Shown piece after piece: positions 51,919 through 62,556 of a stretch of DNA of 64,000 bases. Under the pieces are notes generated by a model. The model was not told where the DNA came from and did no database searches. It worked only from the letters and a program-made list of their open reading frames with translations. The DNA is from Magnaporthiopsis rhizophila. Taxonomy: Eukaryota > Ascomycota > Sordariomycetes > Magnaporthales > Magnaporthaceae. The position numbers and the translations under genes are program-made. The DNA is taken from NCBI GenBank assembly GCA_003049465.1, contig PYSS01000033.1:193903-257902 (forward strand), in the 5' to 3' direction. The first letter of the stretch is position 1, and the number at the start of each line of letters is the position of its first letter.

Positions 51919-53616
51919 TCAACCCCGGCCCCGACGATCGATACGCGCCGCCAGCCATGTTTGACAAGACGTACTGTGCTGTGAGGGCCGACATCCCCAG
52001 GAGAGAAAAGACGGAACATACCGATATGAAGGCGAAGGATGGGAAACAGCTCCGAGTGGCCGCAGGAAGGCACTGACTGGACACCCATCACGAGGGATTA
52101 CTTTTGGCCGACTTGCCCGTGGAAACCTTGCATTGTGTTACTTTATACCTGCATGGATTGGGGGCGTTGGTGGTTTGGATTGACAGCTCCCAGGAGCCCG
52201 GATTGGGCGGCCTCTTTGTGCCGATCAAAGGCTATCTGGATACGCTGGGTCTTTTGTGTACTTGTTTTAATCGTGAGATATCCGCACTTCCCTTCCTTTT
52301 AAATCCAAAACCAACCACGGTTCGATTACCTTGGCGGAGCGACATGGGCAAGCAAAAGTAGCATTTACCTGAGACGCGGCTTGCGAGGGTGAAGAGGTGG
52401 AAGACAGGAGCTAGCGTCGTGATACGCTCGGAATAGTCGCAAATGCTCTTCGGCCGTGATTCTCATTGGCTCGGTCCCGGCGTGCTAGCAGGGCCTCTCC
52501 AGGTTCGTGCCTCCGAGGCTCGACACCAGGCGCGGCAGTCAGTGCGCAGAACGCCACGGCCCACGAGGGTGGTACCTTGCTCATCTCCCCGAATCATTTT
52601 TGGAATTCTGTTAATTGGCGCGAGTACCGCGGAAAGCCGGGTTTGGTTGCGACTCTATCTCCTTCTTGGATGAAACATTGCGCCAGCATCATGCTGGGAG
52701 GGAGGTTCCTGAAGAGGGAAAACAAACCAGACCCGAGCCAGCGTGTTGGTAGGTTCTTGGTGACACAGCCGTGCCTAATCTACACATCTAAGGATTCAGG
52801 GACCGCGGCAGCGGATGATTGGCGTGATGGACGGGCCATAGATGCTGATGGAGTGCACACCATCAGCCGAGGCCATCCGAACCCCAAACTTGGCTGCCTG
52901 CCTACTTATGCAAGCACTTTATTCATAACATAGAAAAGAAAAGAAAAAGCCCAGTCAGATGAATGAAATCCCATTCAACGGAGGGAAAACCCCGATCATG
53001 AATACGACGGGGAATCGGGTGGCGACCCTCGTATGGCGACAATGAACAGAGACGCTCGAGTTTGGCTCAGGCGCCGCCGAGTCATGCATGGACCCTCCCG
53101 GGACCCTCCACTCCCGGGACCCCTGCCAAATGGCAGCGCAGCACGTTCACATACGGCTCCGCCCTGGCTAAGGTAGCGCTTGGCCAGCGCTGGACATTGG
53201 GCCGGAGCTTCATGCATCTTCAGTTGGTTGAATCGACCAAGGCCGGACAAAAAGGCCCAATGCCGAATTTCTTTCGCTGTCGTTCTTCCTTCTTTAGCCG
53301 TGATTGTGTCTGAGGACAATGAAGGCGCACAATCGAGGACAATAAGGCGTTTGCTCGGTCAAGTCTTTGTTTCTCCTCGGCGCCTTGTCTTTATCTTTCT
53401 GCCATCGCCTCCTCCGCTCGCTTTAAGCAGGCGCCTGAAATAACCCCTCGCCAGGGCCCCATTTTTGCACCCAAGACCCAAATCCATACCGCCTTTTGAC
53501 CGCCACTCCAGAGCGAGGGCGCCCGACTCCCCCACCACCACCACCACCACCACCACCACCACCACACACAACGCGTCTCGCCAGTCGATGCGGAAACCAC
53601 CACCAAAGCCGCCATC
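51919..53616. other. Intergenic upstream of HOOK, with (CCA)n in the leader
   Basis: No gene supported. A (CCA)n repeat lies at about 53532-53565, about 50-85 bp before the HOOK ATG, and CT-rich leader DNA precedes it. Confidence 0.5.
53532..53565. repeat. (CCA)n trinucleotide repeat in the HOOK leader
   Basis: About ten CCA units immediately upstream of the HOOK start, followed by a short (CA)n. Confidence 0.9.
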
Positions 53617-56600
53617 ATGAAGTCGGCCGTGAGCTCTGCGAGCGCGCAGGCCGCGTTCGTCAACTGGCTGAACCTCTTCCCCCTCGACTCCAAGGTTACC
53701 AGCGTCGACGAGCTGAGCGATGGCCTGGTCCTGGCAAAGATCCTCGAGGACATGGACGGCAGCTTCACGGCCGACGAGCTCAACCAGAACGCCTCGACCT
53801 GGCTCGAGAAGAAGGCCAACCTCGAGATAGTGTTCCGGAACCTGGACAAGTACACATGCCAAGACCCGGACTCGGACCTTGACTGGCTATCCCGCTCCTA
53901 CAAGCCGAAAGAGATCGCCCACTCGCCCGACACCGAGGCCCTCTGCGAGGCCCTGGCCGTCTTCGTCTGCGTCGCCATGGCCGGCCCGAACCGCCAGCGC
54001 TACATTGGCGCCATACAGGCCAAGCTGGGGCCCAAGTATCAGAGCGAGCTGGCCGCCGTCTTTCGCTACAAGCAGAACCAGCTGGAGCGCCTAAACGCCG
54101 AGGAGCAGCAGGCGTCCAAATCGCGTGACCGCGAGCTGGAGCTGGAGGAGGAGGCGGCCAGGCTACGTGCCGATGTCGACAGCATGAAGAACCGGTATGC
54201 CGACGTGCTCACACGCCTGGAGCGGCTTCAGCTGTCCAACGAGGACCTCAGGGAGGACAACGGCAAGCTCCGCCTCGAGATCGAGGAGTCCCGCAAGCAC
54301 ACCAGCGGCAACTCCGAAGGCATCATCGCGAAGCTGGAGGACAGGCTACGCGAGAGCGAGGAGATCATCTCGCGGCAGGAGCAGCAGATCGAGGAGGAAA
54401 ACCTGACCAAGATGCGCCTCAACGCCGAGCTCGCCCACCTGAGGAAACAGACGGAGAGCATGACGGTGCTCCAGGACCAGGTCCGCGAGCTGAAGCAAGC
54501 AAACCAGGAGCTCTCCAAGAAGGCCAACGCTGCAGAGCGCTACAAGCAGAAGCTCGAGAGCCAACACGGCATCGAGAACGAGCTGAAGAACCTGCAGTAC
54601 GAGCTGGACGAGGCCCGCAAGGACCAAGGAGGATACCAGACGCTCAAGGCACAGGTGGAGGCCCAGTCGACCTCGATCGGCGCCTACCGTCGCATGCAGG
54701 AGGAGACGGAGCTTCACCTGAACGAGCTTAGGACGCAGAAGAACCAGTTTGCCGAGCTCCTCGCGGCCAAGACGCAGGAGCTCGACCGCCTGATGGCGCA
54801 GAGGTCACTCGACGAGCGCATGATCGAGGACCTGCGCGAGCAGATCACGTCCAACGGCGTCGTCCGGCGGTCGCGGACGCCCAGCCCGGCGCCGGCGTCG
54901 TCCAACACCCGGCGGGAGGGCGAGGATCCGGCCATGGTCAGCATGAAGCTCGAGATCTCCAAGCTCAAGGCTGAGAACGCCATGCTGCTCAACGGCAGGG
55001 GCGTCACGGCCACCAACGACCAGCTCCGATCGGAGCTGGAGCACTCAAAGCGCAACGTGACGGAGCTCACGCAGATGCTCCACGAGCTGCGCGTGCAGCA
55101 CATCGCCTCGCAAAAGACGCTCGAGGGCCTGATGGACAATATGACATCGGAAGGGTTGGTCAACTTCCTCGCACGCACGGCCGAAGATGGGGCTAACAAC
55201 GCATTCGGGTTCAAACCCATCGGCTTCCACAGCACCGAGGCGTACAAGGAGCTCTACCAGGCAAAGATGCAAGCGCAGCAGGAGCTCGAGGACGAGAAGC
55301 GCCGGTCGCGAAAGATGCACGCCCAGCTCCAGGACACCAACCGCGAGCTCCTCCAGCTGCGGACCGACTGTAAGCTGCTGTGGGACATCGCCTCGGCGCG
55401 CGGCGGTAGTGATGCTGACTCTGCGGATCCAGACAAGGTCGCCACCAGCGACTCCATCGACGCCCTGCAGGAGCTCAAGAGGACCCACGAGCTCATCTCG
55501 ACGTCGCTGCAGGGCGACCTCGAGAGCCTGCGCAAGGACTACGAGCGCCTCGACGTCGAGGTCACAGAGAGGAGAACACAGGTCATGAACAACCTTCTCA
55601 AGTCGGAGCAGCTTCGCGAGGAGAACGAAAAGCTCCGCGACAAGGCCAGCCGCATGGTCGATGCTGCCGCCCAAGAAGAGGCCAGCGCCAGCGACGGCGC
55701 GGCGAACCAGCAACTCGTCGACGCAGCCAGGAAGTACGAGAAGCTCAAGGTTGCGTCGATGAGCTTGAAGGAGGTATGTGCTGCCTGTGGGGCCGAACTG
55801 GTTCCCGCACTCTCCCCGTCCGCCACGACCCCACGTCCCAGCCGCGACGGCTTCGACGAGCCCAACCGCCCGTCGCTTGAGGATATCATACAGCGGCCGC
55901 CCCCAGTGGGGATCAAGCCGGGAAGGCCAATCTTTCCCCCTTCTCCTCCACCCGACTCTGTGTGGACACGGATGGCTTCGCTTCCCGCCAAGGCGGCCCT
56001 AGACAGCCGCATCCCCAGGATCGCTGCCGGCCCGCCCAAGCGCGCTCCCAAACCAGAGCCCGTCAAACTGGACCTCGCTGTCAAGCGGCCCTGGACGTCC
56101 TTGTTCTCTTTCAAACGCGCAGCTCGCTAACTGGGGTACGCGCCCACAGCAACTACAAAAGGCAGATCAGGAACGATACGACCTACAACGGCGGCTCCGG
56201 ACGATGGAGCAAGGTGGTGCTTATGCTGCACTCAAGGTGCGTACCACACTAATGCCGTTTTCTGCACGCTTCATGAACGACTCCGAAAGTGATTGCCCCT
56301 CATTTTCTTGGCCCCCTCCGTCATCTCTCTCATGAGCGCCTACCCCCGGTGCCCATGTTGCGTAACTTTGCCACTGACGACTCGACCCAACCCGCCTTGT
56401 TACTACCACCCAAAAACTCCAGGCCGCGACCGACCAGACTATAAAGAACTTGCAACGCGAGAACGCAATGATATCAACGGCATGGTACGACCTTACCAGC
56501 CGCTTGCAAAGCAACCACGTCGTTCTTCAACGTCGTCAGGACACTCCGAGGACCTGGATCGGCAAATCGAGACAAATGGTCAACAACGGTGGGTTTTTGT

Positions 56601-56672
56601 GCTGCCCTCCTCGTATCGTGCGTGCTGTGCTGACTTTTTGTCATATCGGCTACAGCAACCCCAAGAAGGTAG
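53617..56672 (+). CDS. HOOK-family dynein/early-endosome adaptor
   Basis: Links early endosomes to dynein on microtubules (HookA-type in fungi). Exons: 53617-55773, 56150-56236, 56423-56588, 56656-56672, giving 808 aa. The N-terminal HOOK domain (AAFVNWLNLFPLDSKVTSVD, ELSDGLVLAKILEDMD, LFVCVAM-like helices; about residues 8-150) is followed by a long coiled coil (residues about 165-700). The C-terminus reads LQKADQERYDLQRRLRTMEQ, ENAMISTAWYDLTSRLQSNH, VVLQRRQDTPRTWIGKSRQM, the conserved end that binds the FTS/FHIP partners. The first intron (376 bp) is almost fully open in frame; its retention would give an alternative end of about 118 residues. Junctions were checked for phase. Confidence 0.93.
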
Positions 56673-58683
56673 GAGCTTCAAGGCTTGTAGGTTTGCTTGA
56701 ACTCTCTGCTGCAGCCCTCCTTCGGCCACGTGGTTACGCTCCTCCTCAGATCCCTCGCTTCCCGGCTCCTCGACCTCCAAGTCGGGATCGCAACCCGTTA
56801 TGACTTGGACGGCGACCGCTTCGTCCCACTCTTTATTATCGTATAGCCCGCCGCCGCCGGGCCACCTCCACCTCCGAGAAACACCAAACAACAACAACAA
56901 CAGCAGCAGCAGAAGCAGAACCTAGTCCCCTTTTGGTTTACATCTTGTACACATTTCTTATCCTTGCCTGTTCTTATCTTTTTTTCTCGTGTTGCTTCTT
57001 CTTTTCCTGGATACCCCCCGTGTGCATCGGGACCGTGGCATCGACGTCGACGTCGTCGTCGTCATCGTCATCGTCGCCGCTGCTCCTGGCCTTGTCTATA
57101 TGCCTGCTATTTCTTTCCCTTCACCTGTTCGCCTCGGCGGGCGGTCTATTGTGCGACTGTGCCGCCACGCACCTCTTTTTCCTCTTGCTTCCCGGTCTGA
57201 TCAGCATCTCGCGAGATTTCGTGTCTTGGCTTTCCAGCATCATTGTTCAGAGCCAGCTCTTTGTCTTTGAGGATTGGTTTTCTCCCTTTGCGTCATCGTC
57301 ATCGTCATTATCATCATCATCGTCATCGTCCTCTTCTTTTTCGTCATCATCGTCGTCATCATCAAGCCTCATCGCCTTGTTTTGGTCGATACTGGGCCAG
57401 CCGGGGCTTCTGGCGCTTGTCTTTTCCGTCGCGACTAGTCTTGGGTTCATGCTGCTATCTGCTTTCTTTTGGGTTTTCTCACGGTGGACTATTACTACTA
57501 CTACATAGGTGGCTAGCTAGGTGGCGGGGACTTGCTTGGAGTAGGGACAGGTTGGTCGTCTGAATATCATGACGGGTTGGTTGGGCCGTCTGAACGGCAT
57601 GACGGCGTTGGTTGGTCGTCTGGATAACAATAACGACGTTTGGAAGGATTTCCTTTTTTTCCTTTCCCTTTCTTTTTATATATTCGGTAACACACAAATC
57701 GACTTTTTTTTCGTTGGTTCGACGATTTATTGCTCCTTTGATACACTACAGATACGCCCAACGCCCACCCAATATGTGAGGTGCCCGGTGACCTGTTGTC
57801 ATGTTGTGCCCGGATCTGCACGCCCGGCTATGGATGTTCTGGATACCGAATGAGGCTGTGCGTGCATTTTAGTGCGCCCGTCAAAAAGTTGCCCCTGGCA
57901 CGAGGCGACATCACGTACGCGAATGGGATGCGACGTCACGCGACCTGCGTGGCATCCACATGACAGAGCACTTTACGCTGACAGCCTGGCTACCTAGCCG
58001 GCCCCGCCGGGCAGCATCACATTCCCAGCGTTGGACAGTGCGTTTTGGGCAAAACCTCTAATCTCTTGTGGCGGGAAAATAAATACCAAATCTAAGGAAA
58101 ACCAAACAGAGGGCTGTTCTTGAGAGCGGCGGTGGGAACAGCCTCGGGATCTCCGGATAGGCATTAGCCTTGCCCACCCACTCGGCCGTTGTTTCCCTGG
58201 AGCGAGCAGGAGATCAAGGGGTCGGTCGTCGACGAGATGTTGGCGAACGGTGGGTGGGCCGTGCTGTTGCTCCGTCAGGATATGCCACCGATATCATCAA
58301 CCCCGTCCGGCGAACGCGAATCTCGGCCCCTACAAAATGAAATCCTGGGTAGGTAAACAGTAGGCAGCAGGCAGTAGGAGGAAGACCGTGGTTAGTTAAA
58401 GAGGCAGGCCAGCACATTTCGCATCTCCGCTCACCGACAGACCAAACCCGCCCAGACCAGCGCAGCCTCCGATCGAAAAAAAGCTTTCCCTCCATAACTC
58501 TCCACAAGCTGAAATGTCTGAGCCGACTGAAGAGAGCAGATTAACGTCAAAAGTAATAAAGCAATCGAGTCAAAAAGGCGACGACGGGATCCACGACACA
58601 AGTGGTGCACAACCCCTCCAGCGGCGGGTCAAGACCGAGCTTCGTCTAGGCAGGCAAAGCAGCGAAAGAGCGGGCATCTCCGC
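56673..58683. other. Intergenic between convergent HOOK and ATG8 genes
   Basis: No gene. A hydrophobic, Ser-rich open frame at 56933-57508 has no ATG start and consists of TCA/TCG-type trinucleotide runs (about 57290-57365), so it is a simple-sequence artefact. Confidence 0.6.
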
Positions 58684-59373
58684 TTAAACGGCCTCCTCGA
58701 GGATGTCGCCAAATGTGTTCTCGCCAGAGTAGGTGATGTACAGGAACCTGGTTTCGATTGTCGGGCGTTTGTTAGTTTCGGGCTCCGATGAACAGCTAGC
58801 GAGTGAGAGAGGCAAAGACCAAAAAAAAAAAAAACTCACCCGTCCTCATCCTTGTGTAGCTCGTAGATGCTAGACATGAGCGCCGCGGTGGGTGGGAGGG
58901 TGTCCTGGACGAAGATGAAGATGGCCTTCTCGGGCGAGAGCTTGATCCGCTTCCTGATCACGTAGACAAACTGGCCTACGGTCAAGTCCGCTGGGACGAG
59001 GTACTTCTTCTTGTCGATGGTGGCGATGTCGCTCTTCTCGACCTTCTCGCAGATGACCTGTTTGCGGATAGGGTGACGGGTAAGCAAGATGGCCCAAATG
59101 AGAACGATGTATCGGCCGCTTTCTCATCAACAACCCCGCGCCGCCGCCGAGCGACGACGCTGAGATGAAAGCGGACACTGATGGGAAAGCGCGCGATCCG
59201 AGACGGTTGCGGGCAGGAGAGACGCGATCATTTGGGATGAGGAAGACAGCCATCCGTCATCGCATCAAGGGATTTTTGCTCACCGGAATACGGTCAGCGT
59301 ACTTCAGGCGGATGCGCTCCGCCTCCGCCTTGCGCTTCTCGAAGGGGTGCTCGTCCTTGAACTTGGATCGCAT
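58684..59373 (-). CDS. ATG8: ATG8 ubiquitin-like autophagy protein
   Basis: Conjugated to phosphatidylethanolamine on autophagosome membranes. Exons: 59373-59284, 59057-58840, 58747-58684, giving 123 aa. Seen: [109 protein letters not shown], then DILEEAV. Gly116 is the residue exposed by Atg4, leaving a seven-residue propeptide. All introns are GT-AG and in phase. The core is close to the near-invariant family sequence. A CCAAT box (ATTGG on the plus strand) at about 59739-59743 lies about 370 bp upstream. Confidence 0.96.
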
Positions 59374-60181
59374 CTTGGCGGTGTCGGTCGGGCGTCGATG
59401 GATGAGGAAAACTTCGGTAGGTTGGGTTGGCAGCGATATGATAGAAAAGAGTTGAGAGGATGATGGTTTGGGGTTGTTGTTTTTGATGGGAGGAAGGGTT
59501 TTGTGTAGGTTCCAGGCGTCGGGCGGTGGCTGGTGCCTGTCAGGCTTGCTTGGTTGACGTAGGAAGATGGTGGATGATTCAAGGCGGCAGGAGGTTGCGT
59601 GGAGGCGGGGGGAGTCACCCGCCACCTAGCTTGAGCCCACCACAGAAGTGGGGCCGGTAACTGGCGCACCCATTTCGGTGTTTCTTTCAGCTAAGCTGGG
59701 TTGGGTGGTACTGGGTGGTACCGTCTACCAGGTCGCTGATTGGTGTGGTACCTGCCCGCGCCCGTCAATCTGTGCCGTTTGCAACCGCTTGCAATCCCGC
59801 ATTGCATGGCAAACGCCTACTTCTTTGTGCCTCTTTTGATTCCTCCTGGTTCCTTTCGCTCCTGTTTTCCCCAGTGTCGAATAAGTGGTGACCACATGAA
59901 TTGCCCAGCAGGTCCGAATAGCCAGCCTAGTCAGGCGGCACAGCCTACGAGGCCGCTTTTGGGCTGGATCAGTTTGAGTGCCAAATGAATCACTATCGTT
60001 TCACGTGGCACAACTGACAGGTTCCAGCAAATTATGGAAGCATGACAACAGAGGCAGACCTGGTACCTACATGTACAGTCTGCTTCCATTTTAGCCTGGG
60101 TGGTAATCGGGAGCCTGCGTGTGGCCCGGGGTTGTGTGTGCTTTTATTCACTTATCAGCCGATGAGAATAAGATGTGCAAA

Positions 60182-60215
<34 letters not shown>

Positions 60216-60683
60216 CGGCAGGTCAAACTCAAAAAGGCGGCAGGGCAGGCGGCCTGAGGCTAGCTGTCTGCTGAAGACAAGCCCCGCATTAGCTGTCGCC
60301 TCATCTGTCCACCCTTGTCACCTCACATCATGGGGAAGCGGAGCGGTAGTGGACCTCTCCCGAGAACTCACCTGAGTCGAGAGTGAGGGCAAGAGGCCTG
60401 AATTCCCAGGTGTGGCCGGAACCGAGGCTATCCAGCAAATCGCCTGATAAAAAAACTCCCCGACAGGCTCGCTCGCTTCCCACCCACCATAACTCCAGTG
60501 GGCGTCAGCGGTCAATTGATTTGGATGCAGTCCTGCAGGCAAAGTGGTCTCATACGCGGCGTCGCCCACCGTCACGCCATCTTTCCGCTTCCGTCGCCTG
60601 CACCCTTGGTGTTGGTGGCCGGTTCGAGTCCGGCGCCGCTGTACATATATAGAAGAAAAAACATATAAAAAGCCGTGCCGAGC
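59374..60683. other. Divergent promoter region of ATG8 and HEM13
   Basis: No gene. A poly(A) tract (about 60187-60214), a T-arm-like hairpin at 60616-60634 and TATA-like ACATATAAAA at 60661-60670 lie here, the last about 20 bp before the HEM13 ATG, so transcripts probably start close to the ATG or use an upstream site. Confidence 0.55.
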
Positions 60684-62064
60684 ATGGCCTCTCCCTCAAG
60701 GCTGGCGAGACTGCCTTCTCGGTTACACCTGCACACCACCTCTTCTCGTGCCCGTCCTTTATCTTCTTCACCCTTTTTCTCATCCTCGCTTTTTTACCCG
60801 AACTCGGCCGCCCGGAAACCTCGGTCCGTCTCCACAAAAGCGGCCGGATTCTCGTCATCGGTGTCTGGTGCTGCTCGGAACCAGCTTGTCTGGGTTGTTG
60901 CCGGTGTTGCCGCTGCCTGTGCCGGAACATATTATTTCAAAATGGTGAGACCGAGACCAAACCAAGACCGAGGCCTAGCAACGACCCCTTGGCGCCTGAG
61001 ACTAACCGCAACCACCACCACCACTCCTCCAGGCCGTCGACGAGCCGCTGCGGCTCGACCCGGCCACGCTGGCGGAGCGTGACGCAGTGGCTGTGCGGGA
61101 GACGGGCGTGACCAAGCAGTCGCCCATGCGGCTGCGCATGGAGAAGTTCATCAAGGAGCAGCAGCGCGTAATCGTGCAAGGACTCGAGGAGGTGGACGGC
61201 ACCAAGTTCCGGGTCGACGAGTGGCAGCGCAAGGAGGGAGGCGGCGGCATCACATGCGTGCTGCAGGACGGCAAGGTGTTTGAAAAGGCCGGCGTCGGCG
61301 TGAGCGTCGTGTACGGGTCGCTACCCAAGCCGGCCATCGAGAAGATGCGGGCCAACCACAAGAACATCGCAGGCGGCTCCGACGTGATCCCGGACAAGCT
61401 CGACTTCTTCGCGGCCGGGCTAAGCCTCGTCATCCACCCGAGCAACCCGATGGCGCCCACGGTGCACCTCAACTACCGCTACTTCGAGACGGCGAACCCG
61501 GACGGCAGCTCGGGCGCGTGGTGGTTCGGCGGCGGCGCCGACCTGACGCCGGCCTACCTGTTCGACGAGGACGCCGTGCACTTCCACCGCACGCTCAAGG
61601 ACGTGTGCGACAAGCACGACAAGACCTACTACCCGCGCTTCAAGAAGTGGTGCGACGAGTACTTTTTCAACAAGCATCGCGGCGAGTCGCGCGGCGTCGG
61701 CGGCATCTTCTTTGACGACCTGGACGAGTCCGTGTCGGACCGCGAGAACACCTTCGCCTTCATCCAGGACGGCCTGCGCGCCTTCCTGCCGTCGTACGTG
61801 CCCATCGTCAACCGCCGCAAGGACATGCCCTTCACGGACGAGGAGAAGGAGTGGCAGCAGCTGCGCCGCGGCAAGTACGTCGAGTTCAACCTGGTCCACG
61901 ACCGTGGCACCGCCTTTGGCCTCAACAGCCCCGGCGCCAGGGTCGAGAGCATCCTCATGAGCCTGCCGCGCACCGCCAGCTGGGCCTACATGCACGAGCC
62001 GGCTCCTAAAAGCCGCGAGGCGAGGCTGACGGAGATTCTGAGGAATCCCAAGGAGTGGGTTTGA
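60684..62064 (+). CDS. HEM13: Coproporphyrinogen III oxidase (HEM13)
   Basis: Oxidative decarboxylation of coproporphyrinogen III to protoporphyrinogen IX in haem synthesis. Exons 60684-60944 and 61033-62064 give 430 aa. The start at 60684 (MASPSRLARLPSRLHLHTTS) opens an Arg/Ser-rich presequence followed by a hydrophobic segment QLVWVVAGVAAACAGTYYF, pointing to a mitochondrial intermembrane-space or membrane location. The catalytic part has GGGITCVLQDGKVFEKAGVG, VIHPSNPMAPTVHLNYRYFE, WWFGGGADLTPAYLFDEDAV, RGESRGVGGIFFDDLDE, EFNLVHDRGTAFGLNSPG, RVESILMSLPRTASWAYMHE: all classic signatures, intact. The intron is in the usual place after the transmembrane segment. Confidence 0.96.
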
Positions 62065-62556
62065 GGGGGTGCGTCAACGGGTTCAGTTTGCTGTGTGGAA
62101 AGGCAGACAGACGCCATTTGGAAGAGGTTGGACTGCCGTGTTTATGCAAAGTACTGTACCAATGAGCGGCGGCATATAGTCCAATGTCTAAAAGATGAGC
62201 GAGTCCGTTAATGCCGTGTTGTTAAAATGGAAGTCGCGGTGAGCTGCATTTTCATCTTTACCTAATGTGTGCTGAGACCCACCCCGGCCTACCGATAGGT
62301 ACACTCCCATCTTCCCACCCGGGCCCGTATCGCCTATGCCGGGGCTGTAACTTGAGGGCGAAAACGGCCGGCGGGTGGAGAATGCGAGGACAGAGGGAAT
62401 ATGAACCAAGAAGTGACGGAAGCAGGACGGATAAACACGCACGGAGACTGAAAGTTGACACCGCTTACAACACAGCAAACCGAGATCGAAGCAAACCGAG
62501 ATCGAAAGCAGCCGCCAGCCGCGCGTTGCGCCAAACGACGTGCCTCACCGGAACTT
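62065..62556. other. Intergenic, 3' flank of HEM13
   Basis: No gene seen; a short minus-strand frame at about 62188-62478 has no family features. Confidence 0.5.

Noticed and set aside
56933..57508. 191-codon hydrophobic Ser-rich frame
   Set aside because: It lacks an ATG start and is built from TCA/TCG simple repeats and pyrimidine-rich UTR-like DNA.
60537..60634. tRNA-like signals upstream of HEM13 (box-B GGTTCGAGTCC, T-arm hairpin, box-A-like AGGCAAAGTGG)
   Set aside because: The box spacing is too long for a normal tRNA, there is no D-stem, and the implied acceptor strands do not pair. At most a tRNA fragment or chance.
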